Below are positions 24,732 to 24,734 of a stretch of DNA of 24,734 nt, piece by piece. Source of the DNA: CAYWBI01 sp964456445 (GTDB lineage Bacteria; Calditrichota; Calditrichia; Calditrichales; J004); the NCBI GenBank assembly GCA_964456445.1, contig CAYWBI010000039.1:1-24734 (forward strand). Direction: 5' to 3'. Position numbers and translations under genes: made by a program. Position 1 is the first letter of the stretch. The number at the start of each line of letters is the position of its first letter. The notes under the pieces are model-generated. The model saw only the letters and a program-made list of their open reading frames with translations, was not told the origin of the DNA and did not search any database.

Positions 24732-24734
24732 ACA

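Noticed and set aside
24505..24734. CRISPR array at the right edge
   Set aside because: The repeats are inverted and differ from each other; there are no regularly spaced direct repeats.

Overview
This window looks like a chromosomal segment from a Gram-negative bacterium. It encodes several lipobox lipoproteins, a TolB-like lipoprotein, SecD and SecF as separate proteins, the cell-wall lytic transglycosylase MltG and a very large periplasmic TPR protein. Most coding regions have mid-range G+C (about 45-50% where I counted). The mix of housekeeping genes with a bacterial-microcompartment pair (PduS/PduT type) is compatible with an FCB-group or related lineage such as Calditrichota, KSB1 or Marinimicrobia. 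That placement is inference; there is no rRNA or other marker to settle it.

Left edge (1-1632, minus strand): an AT-rich (about 31% G+C by hand count) unrecognised reading frame runs off the window. Next to it is a translationally coupled pair of related lipoproteins. Centre (1767-18399, plus strand): ligA; then secD-secF and a STAS anti-sigma-antagonist gene ending at a strong hairpin terminator; then purA overlapping a gene for an exported, degenerate metallophosphoesterase-like protein; then a tightly overlapping chorismate mutase-mltG-pcrA/uvrD cluster; then a 1194-residue exported TPR protein and a TPR/PD40 (TolB-like) lipoprotein closed by a second strong terminator. Right part: an MrfA/YprA-type DNA-repair helicase (plus) converges on a minus-strand pair, pduS and pduT, which encode the electron-transfer flavoprotein/Fe-S protein and the Fe-S-bearing shell protein of a bacterial microcompartment. 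No other compartment gene is visible. Divergent from these is an overlapping pair encoding a UPF0173 metallo-beta-lactamase-fold hydrolase and a SprT-like zinc peptidase (TTG start). The last 230 bases hold non-coding inverted repeats that look like mobile or dispersed repeat DNA.

Most genes belong to known housekeeping families. The points most worth a second look are: (i) the orphan pduS-pduT operon, preceded on the same strand by what looks like the decayed 3' end of another gene (possibly a methyltransferase); (ii) the AT-rich unknown gene at the left edge; (iii) a metallophosphoesterase relative that has lost several metal ligands; (iv) a terminator abutting the purA ribosome-binding site; and (v) the nested palindromes at the right edge. 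I did not find a clear, complete, previously undescribed system. I saw no tRNA, rRNA or CRISPR array, and no transposase gene.
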